Source of the DNA: Beta vulgaris subsp. vulgaris
Taxonomy: Eukaryota; Streptophyta; Magnoliopsida; Caryophyllales; Amaranthaceae
Direction: 5' to 3'
Length of the DNA stretch: 64,000 bases
Assembly: GCF_026745355.1 (NCBI RefSeq)
Contig: NC_079205.1
Location: forward strand, 6,305,001 to 6,369,000
Both the position numbers and the translations under genes were made by a program. Every line of letters begins with the position of its first letter. Within the stretch, counting starts at the first letter, position 1. The notes under the pieces are model-generated. The model was given only the letters and a program-made list of their open reading frames with translations, ran no database searches and was not told where the DNA came from. Below, in pieces: positions 20,940 through 31,222 of this stretch.

Positions 20940-21057
20940 AGGTGGAGCGAGAGGACTTCTCAGGAGATCATCCATTCTAAAACTATTCTCATTCAAGTAA
21001 ACTTAATTGTGGAGCTCTAATGGAATCTGGTGCGTTAGTGTTGGTATGATCGCACCC
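20940..21057 (-). pseudogene. Decayed 5S rRNA gene copy (minus strand)
   Basis: Read on the minus strand, GGGTGCGATCATACCAACAC, then AACGCACCAGATTCCATTAG, then GAGAAGTCCTC follow the plant 5S rRNA order over about 118 bases, the normal length. The internal control region is heavily altered: the usual AAGTTAAGC-type core reads AATTAAGTT, and TTGGGCGAGAG reads TTGAATGAGAA. Most changes look like C-to-T or G-to-A, as in methylated DNA. It is not a functional rRNA gene. It could be a dispersed 5S pseudogene or the 5S part of a Cassandra-type TRIM LTR. Confidence 0.8.
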
Positions 21058-21079
21058 AGAGGATTGGGGTGTATCGTGT

Positions 21080-21703
21080 ATTTTTTTTATTTTTGCTAGG
21101 TAAGTAGTAATATTATTAATCAAATCAGTTACAACCAAAACAACTCAAGGCCAAACAAACCAACTAGGTTGGACCATTTGAGTCAAGAGAAGTTCAACAT
21201 ACTAGTCATCTTACAGATTTACATACCACCTCTCGTCCTCCCTAGAAATATTCATAGGCATTACAACAGTAATTCTCATCTAAACATCATATTTAATTCT
21301 TCTAATAGTACTACTAATACTAGGAACAACTTGCTCCCAATAGCCGGTATTTCTACTTTTCCAGACCTGATACACCATAGTAGCTCTGCCAGTCATAATC
21401 ACCTGCTTACGAAATTTGGAGAGTCTGTTTCTTCTAATCCTTTCGCAAATCATACTTACTTCTATTGCACTTGTTCTGAATTCTACCACTGCTTAATATG
21501 AGTAAAGCAAGCATTACTATACACACAATTAAACAACAGGTGTTGATGAGTTTTAGCTTGTGCACCACACAACAAACATAAATCACAATTACTGATTTCT
21601 ATCTGTGCCAACATGGCTTTTGTTTGCAGCATCCCTTGCATTGCAAGCCACTGAATAAATCTATGTCTAATGCTCAAACGATTCCACACACATTTAGTCT
21701 ATT
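21080..21703 (-). pseudogene. LINE 3' end (zinc-finger reverse-transcriptase tail), 5'-truncated
   Basis: On the minus strand the sequence reads WNRLSIRHRFIQWLAMQG, CDLCLLCGAQAKTHQHLLFN and MVYQVWKSRN. This is the zf-RVT tail of plant L1-type LINEs, with the C-X2-C-X6-H-type pattern. A 3' UTR follows and ends in an A-rich tail, seen as the T run 21081-21088. The body of the LINE is missing. It abuts the Copia gag remnant at about 21704. Confidence 0.85.
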
Positions 21704-23667
21704 CAATCTTAGAATTTGGATGATAAAGATTTGGCTGTTTGGTTGTTGTTTTCATTACCATCTGCATACAAGCATTTTGGGAAAATTATCTTGTATGGTA
21801 GAGATGATTTGAGTATTGATGATGTTGGAGATGGTTTGAAACAAAGGGAGTTGATTGATAATCAATTGACATTTAAATCATCAAACTCTAGTGATGGCTT
21901 GTTTGTTAGGGGTAGATCAAATGATGTTGCATCTACTAATCAAGGGGGGTAATGGTGGTAAGAATAGGGGACGTTCTAAGTATAAGAAGCCCAATTCTAA
22001 TAGGCACAAGACTCATAATTATTTTCATCTAAAGGGGACATTAAGCCCGAATGCAACAAGTTGAAAAACAAGCAATCAGAGATAGTAAGTCCGGGAAAGG
22101 CAAGGAACCCATGAACTCTGCTGATGTAAGCTATGTTGATTCCGATAGAAAATGTGGTGCATTGGTTGTTACGCATGATAGGCTCAAGATCAAGAGTGGA
22201 TGGATAATGGAATCGGGATGTTCTTTTCATGTGACACCCTACAAAGACATGTTCACCTCATATGAGTATTATAATGGAGGCATGGTCACCATGGGAAACA
22301 ATGCAACTTGCAAGGTGATTGACATAGGGTCCGTCGATATCATAATGTTTGATGGCATGGTTAGAACATTGTCGAAAGTCCGCCATGTTCGAGAAATGAA
22401 GAATAACTTAATCTCTCTTGATACTCTTGACAACAATGGGTGCAAGTACATAGCGGAAGATGGAGTATTGAAGGTTATTAGGGGTGCACTTGTGTTAATG
22501 AAGGGTATTAAAAGAGGAAGCTTGTATGTGTTACAAAGTTCCATGGTTAGTTGCTCGGCAAATGTCTCCACCGGTACTGTGAGTGACAATGATACCAAGC
22601 TTTGCATTTGAGGCTTGGTCATATGGGAGAGCAAGGAATGTCCGAACTTTACAAGCAAGGATTGCTAGATAACGTGAAGCTTGGCAACCTTGGATTTTAT
22701 GAGCATTGTGTGTTTGGTAAACAGAAGTGGGTTAGCTTCACGCCTGCAATAACAACACCAAAGTACCTCTTGATTACATTCATTCAAATTTGTGGGGTCC
22801 CTCTAGGAAGATTTCTTTGGGTGGTTGTAGTTACTTGCTCATAATAATTGATGATTTCTTTTGCGAAGGTGTGGTTGTTGTTTCTCAAGCATAAGGATGG
22901 TTTATTTGATGTGTTTCTTGAATGGAAGACTATGATTGAGAAGAAGACCGACAAGAATATAAAGGTTTTGAGAATTGACAATGGCCTAGAGTTTGTTGAA
23001 AAGAAGTTCACTAAGTATTGTCTTGGTGAAGGTATTCTTCTTCATAGAACTTGTGCTGGAAAGACCCAACAAAATGGTACTGCGGAGAAAATGAATAGGA
23101 ATTTCGTAGAGAGGGCAAGATGTATACTCTCACAAGCCAAGTTGGGGAAGATCTTTAGGGCCGAAGCGGTTGCAACGACATGCTACTTGGTGAACCGGTC
23201 TCCTCACTCCGCCCTTAACTTTGAATTTCCTCAAGAGGTATAGTTCAGAACTCCATGTGATTACGCTAATTTTAAAATGTTTGGTTGTTTAACTTACATT
23301 TATGTAAATGAGGATAAACTTGAACCTAGAGATAGAAAATGTGTATTTGTTGGCTATGGTTTGGAGGTTAAGCGATAGAGTTTGGTGTCAAAAATCGAGG
23401 AGGATAATGACTTCTAGATATGTTGTGTTTGATGAATCATGCATGATCACTCCGGAGAAGGATCTTTCTATTTATAATGATGTAGGTTCATCTCAGGACA
23501 CCGAAGAGAAGGTGGAGCTTGAAAGTACTTCACATGATGATGCTCTCACTCAAGAGAGGCGTGTTGAGGGTTCACATCAAACCCAATGCAAGATTGTTGC
23601 TAGTGAGAGACATAGAAGGCAAATCAAGCCTCCTAAAAGATATGTTGAGGAGTGTGACTATGTGCAA
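21704..23667 (+). pseudogene. Copia polyprotein remnant: gag end, protease, integrase
   Basis: The frame is broken several times. In order: gag end (NLDDKDLAVWLLFSLPSAY), protease region (WIMESGCSFHVTP), gag-pre-integrase (HLRLGHMGEQGMSELYKQG), and integrase core (KVLRIDNGLEFV, TQQNGTAEKMNRNFVERA). After these comes the FGCLTYIYV...FVGY stretch. The protease signature usually reads DSG; here it is ESG. The 5' LTR and most of gag are missing at the LINE junction. The element continues at 25088 after a CACTA insertion. Confidence 0.9.
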
Positions 23668-23697
23668 TATCACTACAAAAAAAAGCTTATATAGCGA

Positions 23698-24447
23698 CGG
23701 ATTTTTGGAGACGGATATATATCCGTTTCTAATTTAGAGACGGAATATTGAAAATCCGTCTCTAAATTTATTTAGAGACGGATTTTTTAAATCCGTCTCT
23801 AAATTAGAGACGGATTTTAATCCGTCTCTAACTTTAGGGACGGATTTTAAAAATCCGTCCCTAAATTAGAGAGATTTTAAAAATCCGTCTCGAAATAAAT
23901 TTAGAGACGGATTTTGAAAATCCGTCTCTAACTTAGGACGGATATTGATAATCCGCCCTAAAGTTAGAGACGGATTTTTAAATCCGTCTCTAAAGTTAGA
24001 GACGGATTAAAAATCCGTCTCTAAAGTTAGAGACGGATTTAAAAAATCCGTCTCTAAATTTACATATGAATATTTTATTGCACGTATTTAATTTAGAGAC
24101 GGATTTTCAAAATCCGTCTCTAATTTAGGGACGGATTTTTAGAATCCGTCTCTAATTTAGGGACGGATTTTTAGAATCCGTCTCTAAATTTAGGGACGGA
24201 TTCTAAAAATCCGTCTCTAAATTCGAATATGAATATTTTATTGCGCTTCTTTAATTTAGGGACGGATTTTAGAAATCCGTCTCTAAGTTAGAGACGGATT
24301 TTAGAAATCCGTCTCTAATTTAGAGACGGATTTTAGAAATCCGTCTCTAATTTAGAGACGGATTTGAAAATCCGTCTCTAATTTAGGGACGGATTTGAAA
24401 ATCCGTCTCTAAATTAGGGACGGATTTTTGAATCCGTCTCTAATATT
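23698..24447. repeat. Left block of GAGACGGAT...ATCCGTCTC palindromes
   Basis: About 21 successive hairpin units by eye. The arms are constant, while the 4-10 base loops vary. Two units are separated by near-identical 35-base spacers containing GAATATTTTATTGC (around 24067 and 24229). Confidence 0.9.
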
Positions 24448-24490
24448 TCTCTACATATTACCAATATTATGTAGAGAAGTATACAAGTTG

Positions 24491-24560
24491 TATTTGGTGT
24501 AGTTGGTTGAGCTTCTTCTCGTTTCTTTGAGGTTACAAGTTCGATTCCTACGAACAGCGA
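24491..24560 (+). repeat. tRNA-like (SINE-type) internal promoter fossil inside the CACTA element
   Basis: An A-box-like TGGTGTAGTTGG (24495-24506) is followed 31 bases later by a B-box-like AGTTCGATTCC (24538-24548). This matches the spacing of tRNA-derived SINEs. No clear 3' tail or duplication was found. Confidence 0.4.
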
Positions 24561-24747
24561 TTCTTGCGACTGTGGAGTCTTCTTATCCTTTCCTTTGTAG
24601 AGCTGAACCGGGTTTACTTAAGGGATATTCCTAAATGGTAATGAGATCAACTTGAACTAGGTAGGAAATAATAGGTGATTAAATATAATCATGATAATAT
24701 TAGGAACTATCGTGTTGTTAATTTCGTTTATATATTTTTATATTTTC

Positions 24748-25075
24748 AGCGAATTTAGAGACGGATTTTCGAAATCCGTCTCTAAGTTTAGAGACGGATT
24801 TTCAAAATCCGTCTCTAAGTTTAGAGACGGATTTGCAAAATCCGTCTCTAAACTTTAGAGACGGATTTCGAAAATCCGTCTCTAAGCTTAGAGACGAATT
24901 TCCAAAATCCGTCTCTAAACTTTAGAGACGGATTTTTAAAATCCGTCTCTAACTCGAATTAGCGACAAGGGTTTTAGAGAGGACAATATCCGTCTCTAAA
25001 TCCGTCTCTAAGCCATATAGCGACGGATTTGACTTTTTTAGGGACGGATTTTGTCCGTCTCTAAATGGACTTTTT
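24748..25075. repeat. Right block of GAGACGGAT...ATCCGTCTC palindromes
   Basis: About eight further hairpin units, ending in the subterminal GGGACGGATTTTGTCCGTCTC region next to the right CACTA end. Confidence 0.9.
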
Positions 25076-25087
25076 TTTGTAGTGTAT

Positions 25088-25678
25088 GCTCTTACCGTGG
25101 CAAATGAGGTAGAGACATTTGATGATCCATGCTCCTACATGAGAGCAATGGCTCTATCCCATTCAAGCAAGTGGTTGATGGCAATGAATTAAGCAAGAGA
25201 TGGAGTCTTTGCACAAGAGAAATACTTGGGATTGGTTTGTTCTACTTAAGAAGAAGAAGATCGTTGGGTGTAAGTGGGTGTACAAGAGAAAAGAGGATAC
25301 ACCATATCCGGAAGGTCCCGTCTACAAGGCAAGAGTTGTGGCAAGGGGTTTCATTCAAGTTAATGGTGTTGATTTTCATGAAGTTTCTCACTAGTTTTGA
25401 AGCACTCGTCCATTAGAGTTTTGCTTGCCTTGGTAGCTATAGAAGACTTGGAGCTATACCTACTTGATGTTAAGACCGCTTTCCTCCATGGGGACTTGGA
25501 GGAGGAAGTCTACATGAAGTAGCAAGAAGGTTTTGAGATTGAAGGGAAAGAAGAGCATGTGTGTTGTTTGGCGAAGTCATTGTATGGGTTGAAGCAATCC
25601 TCTAGACAATAGTATAAACGATTTATTTTGTTTATGTTGGCTCATGAATTCATTACAAGAAGCTCCTATGATAGTTGT
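25088..25678 (+). pseudogene. Copia remnant continued: N-terminal half of reverse transcriptase
   Basis: Visible in broken frames are VGCKWVYKRKEDTPYPEG, YKARVVARGFIQVNGVDFHE, LLDVKTAFLHGDLEEEVYMK, then CCLAKSLYGLKQSSRQ. This is the Copia RT (RVT_2) order. There are stop codons after VSH and in the MK*QEGFE stretch. The sequence breaks at GTCTA (25679-25683), where a 7-kb LTR element was inserted, and resumes at 32676. Confidence 0.9.
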
Positions 25679-25683
25679 GTCTA

Positions 25684-27118
25684 TGATAAGTCATTTGTAT
25701 ATATAGTTTTTAGATGCATTTAGGTTGCATTTTAGAGCATTTAGTTTCATATTTAGGTTCATTGTTGCATTATATTCTTAAGTTATACTTTTCTATTCCT
25801 ATTCGGTGTGTTTTCTTGTTTTTGATGAATTTCAGGTATTGAAGACTTATTTGGAGTATGATTAGCTAAGCTTAAGGATTAGGAGCACTTGGAAAGAAGC
25901 TACAGTGAATAAGGATCGTATGGATATGTCATAGTACGAATTTGAGCGAAAACGAAGCGGAAAATCATTAGAAGAAATGTGAAAAAGAGTCACGTCTACT
26001 CTTCTGATCATAACTTCCGATTGGATTAGAATCGAGAATTCCACAATTTAAATAGACTTTTCCAACGATAGGTGGCACGCCTCGAGGAGACTTCTAGTCA
26101 AGGAGTTATGCCTTTCGAATATTGCACTGTTTCTGCTGGAATCTGCCACGTGTACGCGCGGATCACTAATCCCGCCTATTAATGATTTATTTGAGACTTT
26201 CCTTATCTTGTAAATTACTTTTCAAGTCATATTAGGTTATTGAATATTTATTTAGATAGGTTTTCATTCTTTCTCTCTCCTCTTCCCTCTCACGTTATTT
26301 TCTTTTTAGGTTTAGTTTAGTTTTCTCTTCCTCTCTTTCTCTCTAGTTTTTAGTGTAAACCCTAGTTTTTATTCTTCTTCATTAATTAATGAGTTCCATT
26401 AGTTTCTTTCCTTGATTTCTTTATTATGTTTTCTTGTAATTTAGATTTCATTATTTATTTATGATAGAGTAGTTTCTTTTATCTATGGTTAAGTTGAACC
26501 TAATATGATTTAATTCATGATTTCTTTAAATTCTCATATTAATTATAATTGTTCTTGCTTAATTGATTGTGCATATCCCAATACTAGAATAGGGATAACT
26601 AGTATTCTTATGATTCCATGCATTGTTTTGATCACAACGGGGATTGGATTTTGACGGTTTAAAATTTTCAATTAAGGACATGAAGTTCTCCACGGGAGTA
26701 GGTAGAATGAATTGTTAGGAAGTTAAAGTGTCTGTTTAATGTCTTTAATTTGCATGATTCACAAGGAGTAGGCTTGAATGCATATTAGAGAAGCCATAGA
26801 TACTCGGGAGAGGTTTATGGTACTTTATAGGGTGTACTTTTCCTTGTGAACATTTAATTTATTAGTTTGGGGTAGAAATTATTTTGTATTATTTCGTGCT
26901 AGTGGGGATACTTAACTGTAGAGTCTTTATTTTTTATATGATTAGTATAGTTTAATTCCACCATTATTCTTGTTATTAATCTCCTTTAGTCTTACCATTA
27001 TTTAAGGCTAATCATAGAACAACTTTCTCTCTGTGGGATCGACTCTGACTTACCCTACTACATAGTTGGAGGATTAGTTAGGTTATTTATTTTTGTTAGG
27101 TGCGCGACACGCCTATCA
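25684..27118 (+). repeat. 5' LTR of the LARD-like element
   Basis: 1435 bases, TG...CA ends, closely matching 31223-32670 with scattered small indels. It contains ACTTTCTCTCTGTGGGATCG close to its end. Confidence 0.95.
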
Positions 27119-27122
27119 AATT

Positions 27123-27138
27123 TTGGCGCCGTTGCCGG
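27123..27138 (+). promoter_or_regulatory. Primer binding site, tRNA-Asp type
   Basis: TGGCGCCGTTGCCGGG begins four bases after the 5' LTR. It is complementary to the conserved 3' end of plant tRNA-Asp (CCCGGCAACGGCGCCA). Confidence 0.9.
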
Positions 27139-27509
27139 GAGACGGTTTTGTTCTATTTAGTTTTTTTATTGTTGGTGAGACTAAATTGTAAATTTTTTTT
27201 TTCTCTCTCTTTTGTGAATATTTTTTTTTATAACTTTTCTGTATCATGGAGTCATGTTATTTTCATGATGGGAATAATTCTTTTCTAGGAAACATAGTCA
27301 AAATTCTTGGATTCTCATGTTTACAATTTTGATGCATCATATCAAAATCCTCCCAATTTTTGCATAGTTCTCCTGAATTACCTCATATGTTATGTGAATC
27401 CCATGTATATGCTAGTAATTCTAGAGCAATTTTTCTTTTTCTCAATATGAGAATGAATATTTTTGGAAATTATCACAGATTTGTGATTTTATAGGTCCTA
27501 ATCATGGAA

Positions 27510-27757
27510 TTGAATTATGGGATATGTGCCTAGTGATTTATGAGGGGTTAAATGAAGAAACTAGGATGGTGGTAGAATCTATGTGTGATGGAGGATTTCT
27601 ATTCCAATCGCCTGATTATTGTTGGATTTAATTGAGTGGTTGGCTAGAGATACTTATGAGTGGGAGATGTCTTCATCTGCTCTTTCACCCCAAACTTACA
27701 TCACCACCCCCTTATTGTTCTAATTGTCAGTCTACTTCTCATGATTTTTCTTCTTGT
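27510..27757 (+). pseudogene. gag remnant with CCHC zinc knuckle in the LARD-like element
   Basis: One frame reads LWDMCLVIYEGLNEETRMVV followed by ESMCDGGFLFQSPDYCW, resembling the Gypsy gag segment FY.GL...TR..V.S...G.F....P..AW. After a stop, a second frame contains CSNCQSTSHDFSSC (27716-27757), a C-X2-C-X4-H-X4-C zinc knuckle. This is the only coding trace found in the interior and points to a Ty3/Gypsy ancestor. Confidence 0.65.
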
Positions 27758-28412
27758 GATGTGACATTAATAGATGGTTTCGACCCCTCTTCCCAATTTG
27801 AATGTCAATCTGCTCAGAATTTCTAGCCCCATCCGTTAATTTATGATGATAATGAGGGGTGGATAATAAATGAGAGCTATTGGGATCATGAAAAGATTGA
27901 AAGAACGACTAATGTGATGGATGTTTTGCAGGAGGAAGAAGCCATGGTTGAAATTTCCTCTTTGGAGGAAAGTCAAGTTGAACGTGAGGTGATTTATGAG
28001 TCTTTATCGGTACCACCTACTGTTTTTGAGTCTCATGTTGCCATTCTCTCAAAAACTTGATCTTATTCCTTTTTCCCCTGTATTATATCCTCCATCGTTC
28101 CTTCTTTCTCCCCCTTTGAATGACTCACGTGATAGCATAAATAATGTATATTTAGTTTCTTTTTCTTCTTTTGATCAGTAAAAAGCCTAACGATTTTTCT
28201 TTTTCTCTTTGTAAATATAATTTTTCCTTTGATTTTTCTTTTAGTAGTTTTAGTAATTTTTTAGTACTAATTTTTTTCATTTTTCCTTTCCACTCTTATA
28301 TAATATGTTTTGAGATGTTTGCAGGAACATATGATAAGCTTCTTAGAGCATTGAACTATTATGAGTGAACTACTAGTCTTCAACGGTCATGCAAGACCTT
28401 AAATTTGCGCTT

Positions 28413-28430
28413 CTCGGGAGGCAACCCGAG
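28413..28430 (+). other. Perfect hairpin CTCGGG-AGGCAA-CCCGAG in the LARD interior
   Basis: Six-base arms with a six-base loop, inside GCGCTTCTCGGGAGGCAACC. It follows closely after a reading frame that ends near 28368. Possibly an RNA structure used by the element; function unknown. Confidence 0.6.
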
Positions 28431-31209
28431 CATTAACTTGTTTTCTCTCTTATTTCTTTACTTTTTATTATGATTTTTTGTCTCTGTTTCTTCCTTTTTG
28501 AGTGAGTTTACTCACTTTGGTGTTTTTTTTGTGTGTTTGTTGTAGGTGGACCGCAATTACGAAAAAAAAAAAAAGTTTATCGAAGTCTTGTCGAGCGAGC
28601 GAGAAAAAAAAAAAGAAATCAGCCCTAGCCAGCCCGCTGGCCCATCCATGGCCCTGCTCTCCTCGCTCACAGCTCCCTTACGCCACCCACATCATAGCAC
28701 CACAACAGTCCATGTCTCCGCCCAACCATTACACCACCAGACCATATCACCTCCTTCGACACACCAGCCGCCATCTCCCAGCCCTCATCTCCTATTACAC
28801 GCACCAGCCTCCCCTTTCTTTTCTTTTTCTCTAGCCTTCGCACCATACCAGACCCCCCTTCCCCTGTTTCATTCTCTCACCACCATCCCCACCATCGAAC
28901 GAAGAACGGGCGTCCTACCACCGGACTTATCGCTGGCATCCACACCACACACGACCCTACTCTTTTCGAACCCTTTCTCCCCTGTTTCAGTCTTCGTCCC
29001 CCAATCCCCTACTCTCTTCACCGTTTCTCTCACAAACCACCACTAACGGACTGCCGGCGTTTCTCCCATCCATCGCCGCATCACAGCCACCACCGAACCC
29101 GGCACCTCCTTTTCCTCTGCTTCTTTCGTCCTAACTCACACTCTGCTTCTCTCTATCACAACCGATAACCACCAATAACCGGCGCGCCACCACCGTCCCA
29201 TCTTCATTGACCGCCGAGAACCACCATCAAACTGCGCATCACCATTCATCCCGACGCCTTCCCAGCTCTCGTCTTTCCTTCTGATCGTTTCTTTCTTCTT
29301 TCTCTCCTTTTTCTTTTCTGCCTTCTTTTTCTTTAATCTGATTTTTCTTTTGAACTTTTCTTTTGTTTTTTTTTTCTCCAATGAACCTCTAATAATTTAT
29401 TTTTATCCATTGTTGTTATAGGACTCTCTCAAGTCGACACCAAATTGGTTCAAATTCGGCTTCGTGCAGCATTAGACAAATTTTTGAGCATATTTGACTC
29501 TTATCCCCAATTAATTGGGCGATAACCGTCTTTTCTCACTTATACCTGTTGTTAATGTTCATTTCGAATTTTTGCTTGAATTGTATTTTGATGCCATCTT
29601 GTTGAGAATCTTTTGCACATTGATTGAATTATTAGTTCATTGGATTGTTGAGGATTTTGTGTGGTGTGTTAGTGGTGGATTGTGGTATTTGTGGGCATGC
29701 TCGGTGTTGGATGATTGTTGGGTTGGTTTTGGTTCCCTCTCTGAACTGGTTTATGCAGTGAGGACGCTGCAAATTCTAGCTTGGGGGAAGAATATTCTAT
29801 CATTTATTTGCTTTTTAGTGTAGATTTTATTGCTTTCGTAGGATGTTGCACGGTTTGTACTACTCATTAGGAGTAGAAGTTTACGTGTAACCAAAAAAAT
29901 TGTACTGCTTTCTTAGTTGCATTAGCATATTTCATCTCATTAGATTTCATCTCATTTAGTTGCATCATGGGACTACTGCTAAGACTTTTTGAGAACCTTG
30001 TTGATATTTTACTACATTTGTTAAGTGTCACTCATCTTGTTCATGATTCTTCATAGCACGATTGTTTTGCAATGATTGTTTGTGGTAAGATTGATTGATC
30101 TCTCTCTGGTCGATTTAACATTACTATGCAGACACCTTAACCTAAGTGAGCTTTTGTGCCTATAAACTGAGTATCTGTGTCAGTTTGTTTTTTCATGTGT
30201 GATTAGTTCCTCGTTGTTGCATTGATCTTGACTTTGACTTGGTACTCCTTGATATTTGATAGTGCATACATTTTGATATGATTGAGGCGTTTCATTTGAT
30301 GATCTTAGCTCCAGAGTTATTCTTGTTTTCATATTATCCTTCCTTTAGCCCCGCTGAGCCTTTTCTGACTTTGTTGGTTGTTACCTACATTACAAGCCTT
30401 GCCTCATTTGATTCTTGTCCCAAGCCTAGCTTGGGGGAGCGAGTATTAGTTTTGGTTTAGTTTGTATTGAATTAAAGTGCTCTATTTGTGGTTTAGAAGG
30501 ATGGAAAAGTATGTTTAGTGAGCTTGAAATTGAAATGAAAGTTGTGAAAAAGAAAAAAAAAAGTAAAAATGAAATGAAAAAGAAGTGAAAAAAAGAGTTG
30601 TGAATAAAGTGAAACAAAAAGGGTTATGATTGAATTTCTTGAGTGAAAAAGATTGTTGATTATATTTGGAGATTGTTGGTTGTTGTAGGGAGTTGTTCTG
30701 ACCTTTTATGGTCATATTTTCAGTTATATGATGCTCCCCCTTCTTGGTTTTTCCACCACAATTCCCAAATTATTTCCATACCTTTAACCTCAGCCCATTA
30801 CAACCCTTAAAAGTCCTCTTGATCATTATGTATTGTATTGTTGAGTATTAAGTGAGTCAAAAAGTCAAAGTTAAAGATATTTGCTTCATCTGAGTCGACT
30901 GATTTAGGTTGAGAGTCATTATTCATCCCTTAAACACATGAGAGATTTGAGTGCACATAACTATAGTGAGGTCTGTCATGTTTGGTTAAATCCAGTTTGG
31001 GAGAGATGGTTTGTGGTATGATTGGAGAGTCGATTGCGATACATGATATGCTATGCGGCTTTGTTCGATTGTTTCGATGCTTGTTATGTAGTGATTATAT
31101 CTCTTGTGTTTTATCAATTGAGTGTTTAGCCCTGTTGTAGTCCTATATTGTAGGTTGTCTAACTTTTCCGATGTCTATGTCTTATTACTTGAGGACAAGC
31201 AATGGTTTA

Positions 31210-31222
31210 GCTTGGGGGAGTT
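31210..31222 (+). promoter_or_regulatory. Polypurine tract of the LARD-like element
   Basis: GCTTGGGGGAGTT directly precedes the 3' LTR start TGATAAGTC. Near-identical AGCTTGGGGGA words also occur at about 29778 and 30428. Confidence 0.85.

Larger units (their letters stand above)
23671..25084. mobile_element. CACTA (En/Spm) non-autonomous element built of palindromes
   Basis: The ends are CACTACAAAAAAAAGCTTAT and (complement of right end) CACTACAAAAAAAAGTCCAT, flanked by TAT on both sides (23668-23670, 25085-25087). These are the CACTA terminus and 3-bp duplication of the En/Spm superfamily. Almost the whole body is a chain of short palindromes with arms GAGACGGAT/ATCCGTCTC. There is no transposase ORF. 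It splits the Copia remnant, whose frame continues on the far side. Confidence 0.95.
27758..31222 (+). other. Non-coding interior of the LARD-like element
   Basis: Long ORFs here (for example about 28546-29046, proline/serine/histidine-rich) have no recognisable family and look like by-products of CT-rich low-complexity DNA. Notable features are a perfect hairpin at 28413-28430 and three polypurine copies of AGCTTGGGGGA. Confidence 0.7.

Noticed and set aside
24491..24560. Functional tRNA gene
   Set aside because: No acceptor stem or anticodon arm can be formed; only A- and B-box-like words.
23698..25075. Array of regular repeats that might look like a CRISPR array
   Set aside because: Units are palindromes inside a CACTA element in a plant genome, without spacers or cas genes.
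28546..29046. 166-codon ORF inside the LARD-like element
   Set aside because: Proline/serine/histidine-rich, no known domain, overlaps another ORF in a different frame and lies in CT-rich low-complexity DNA.
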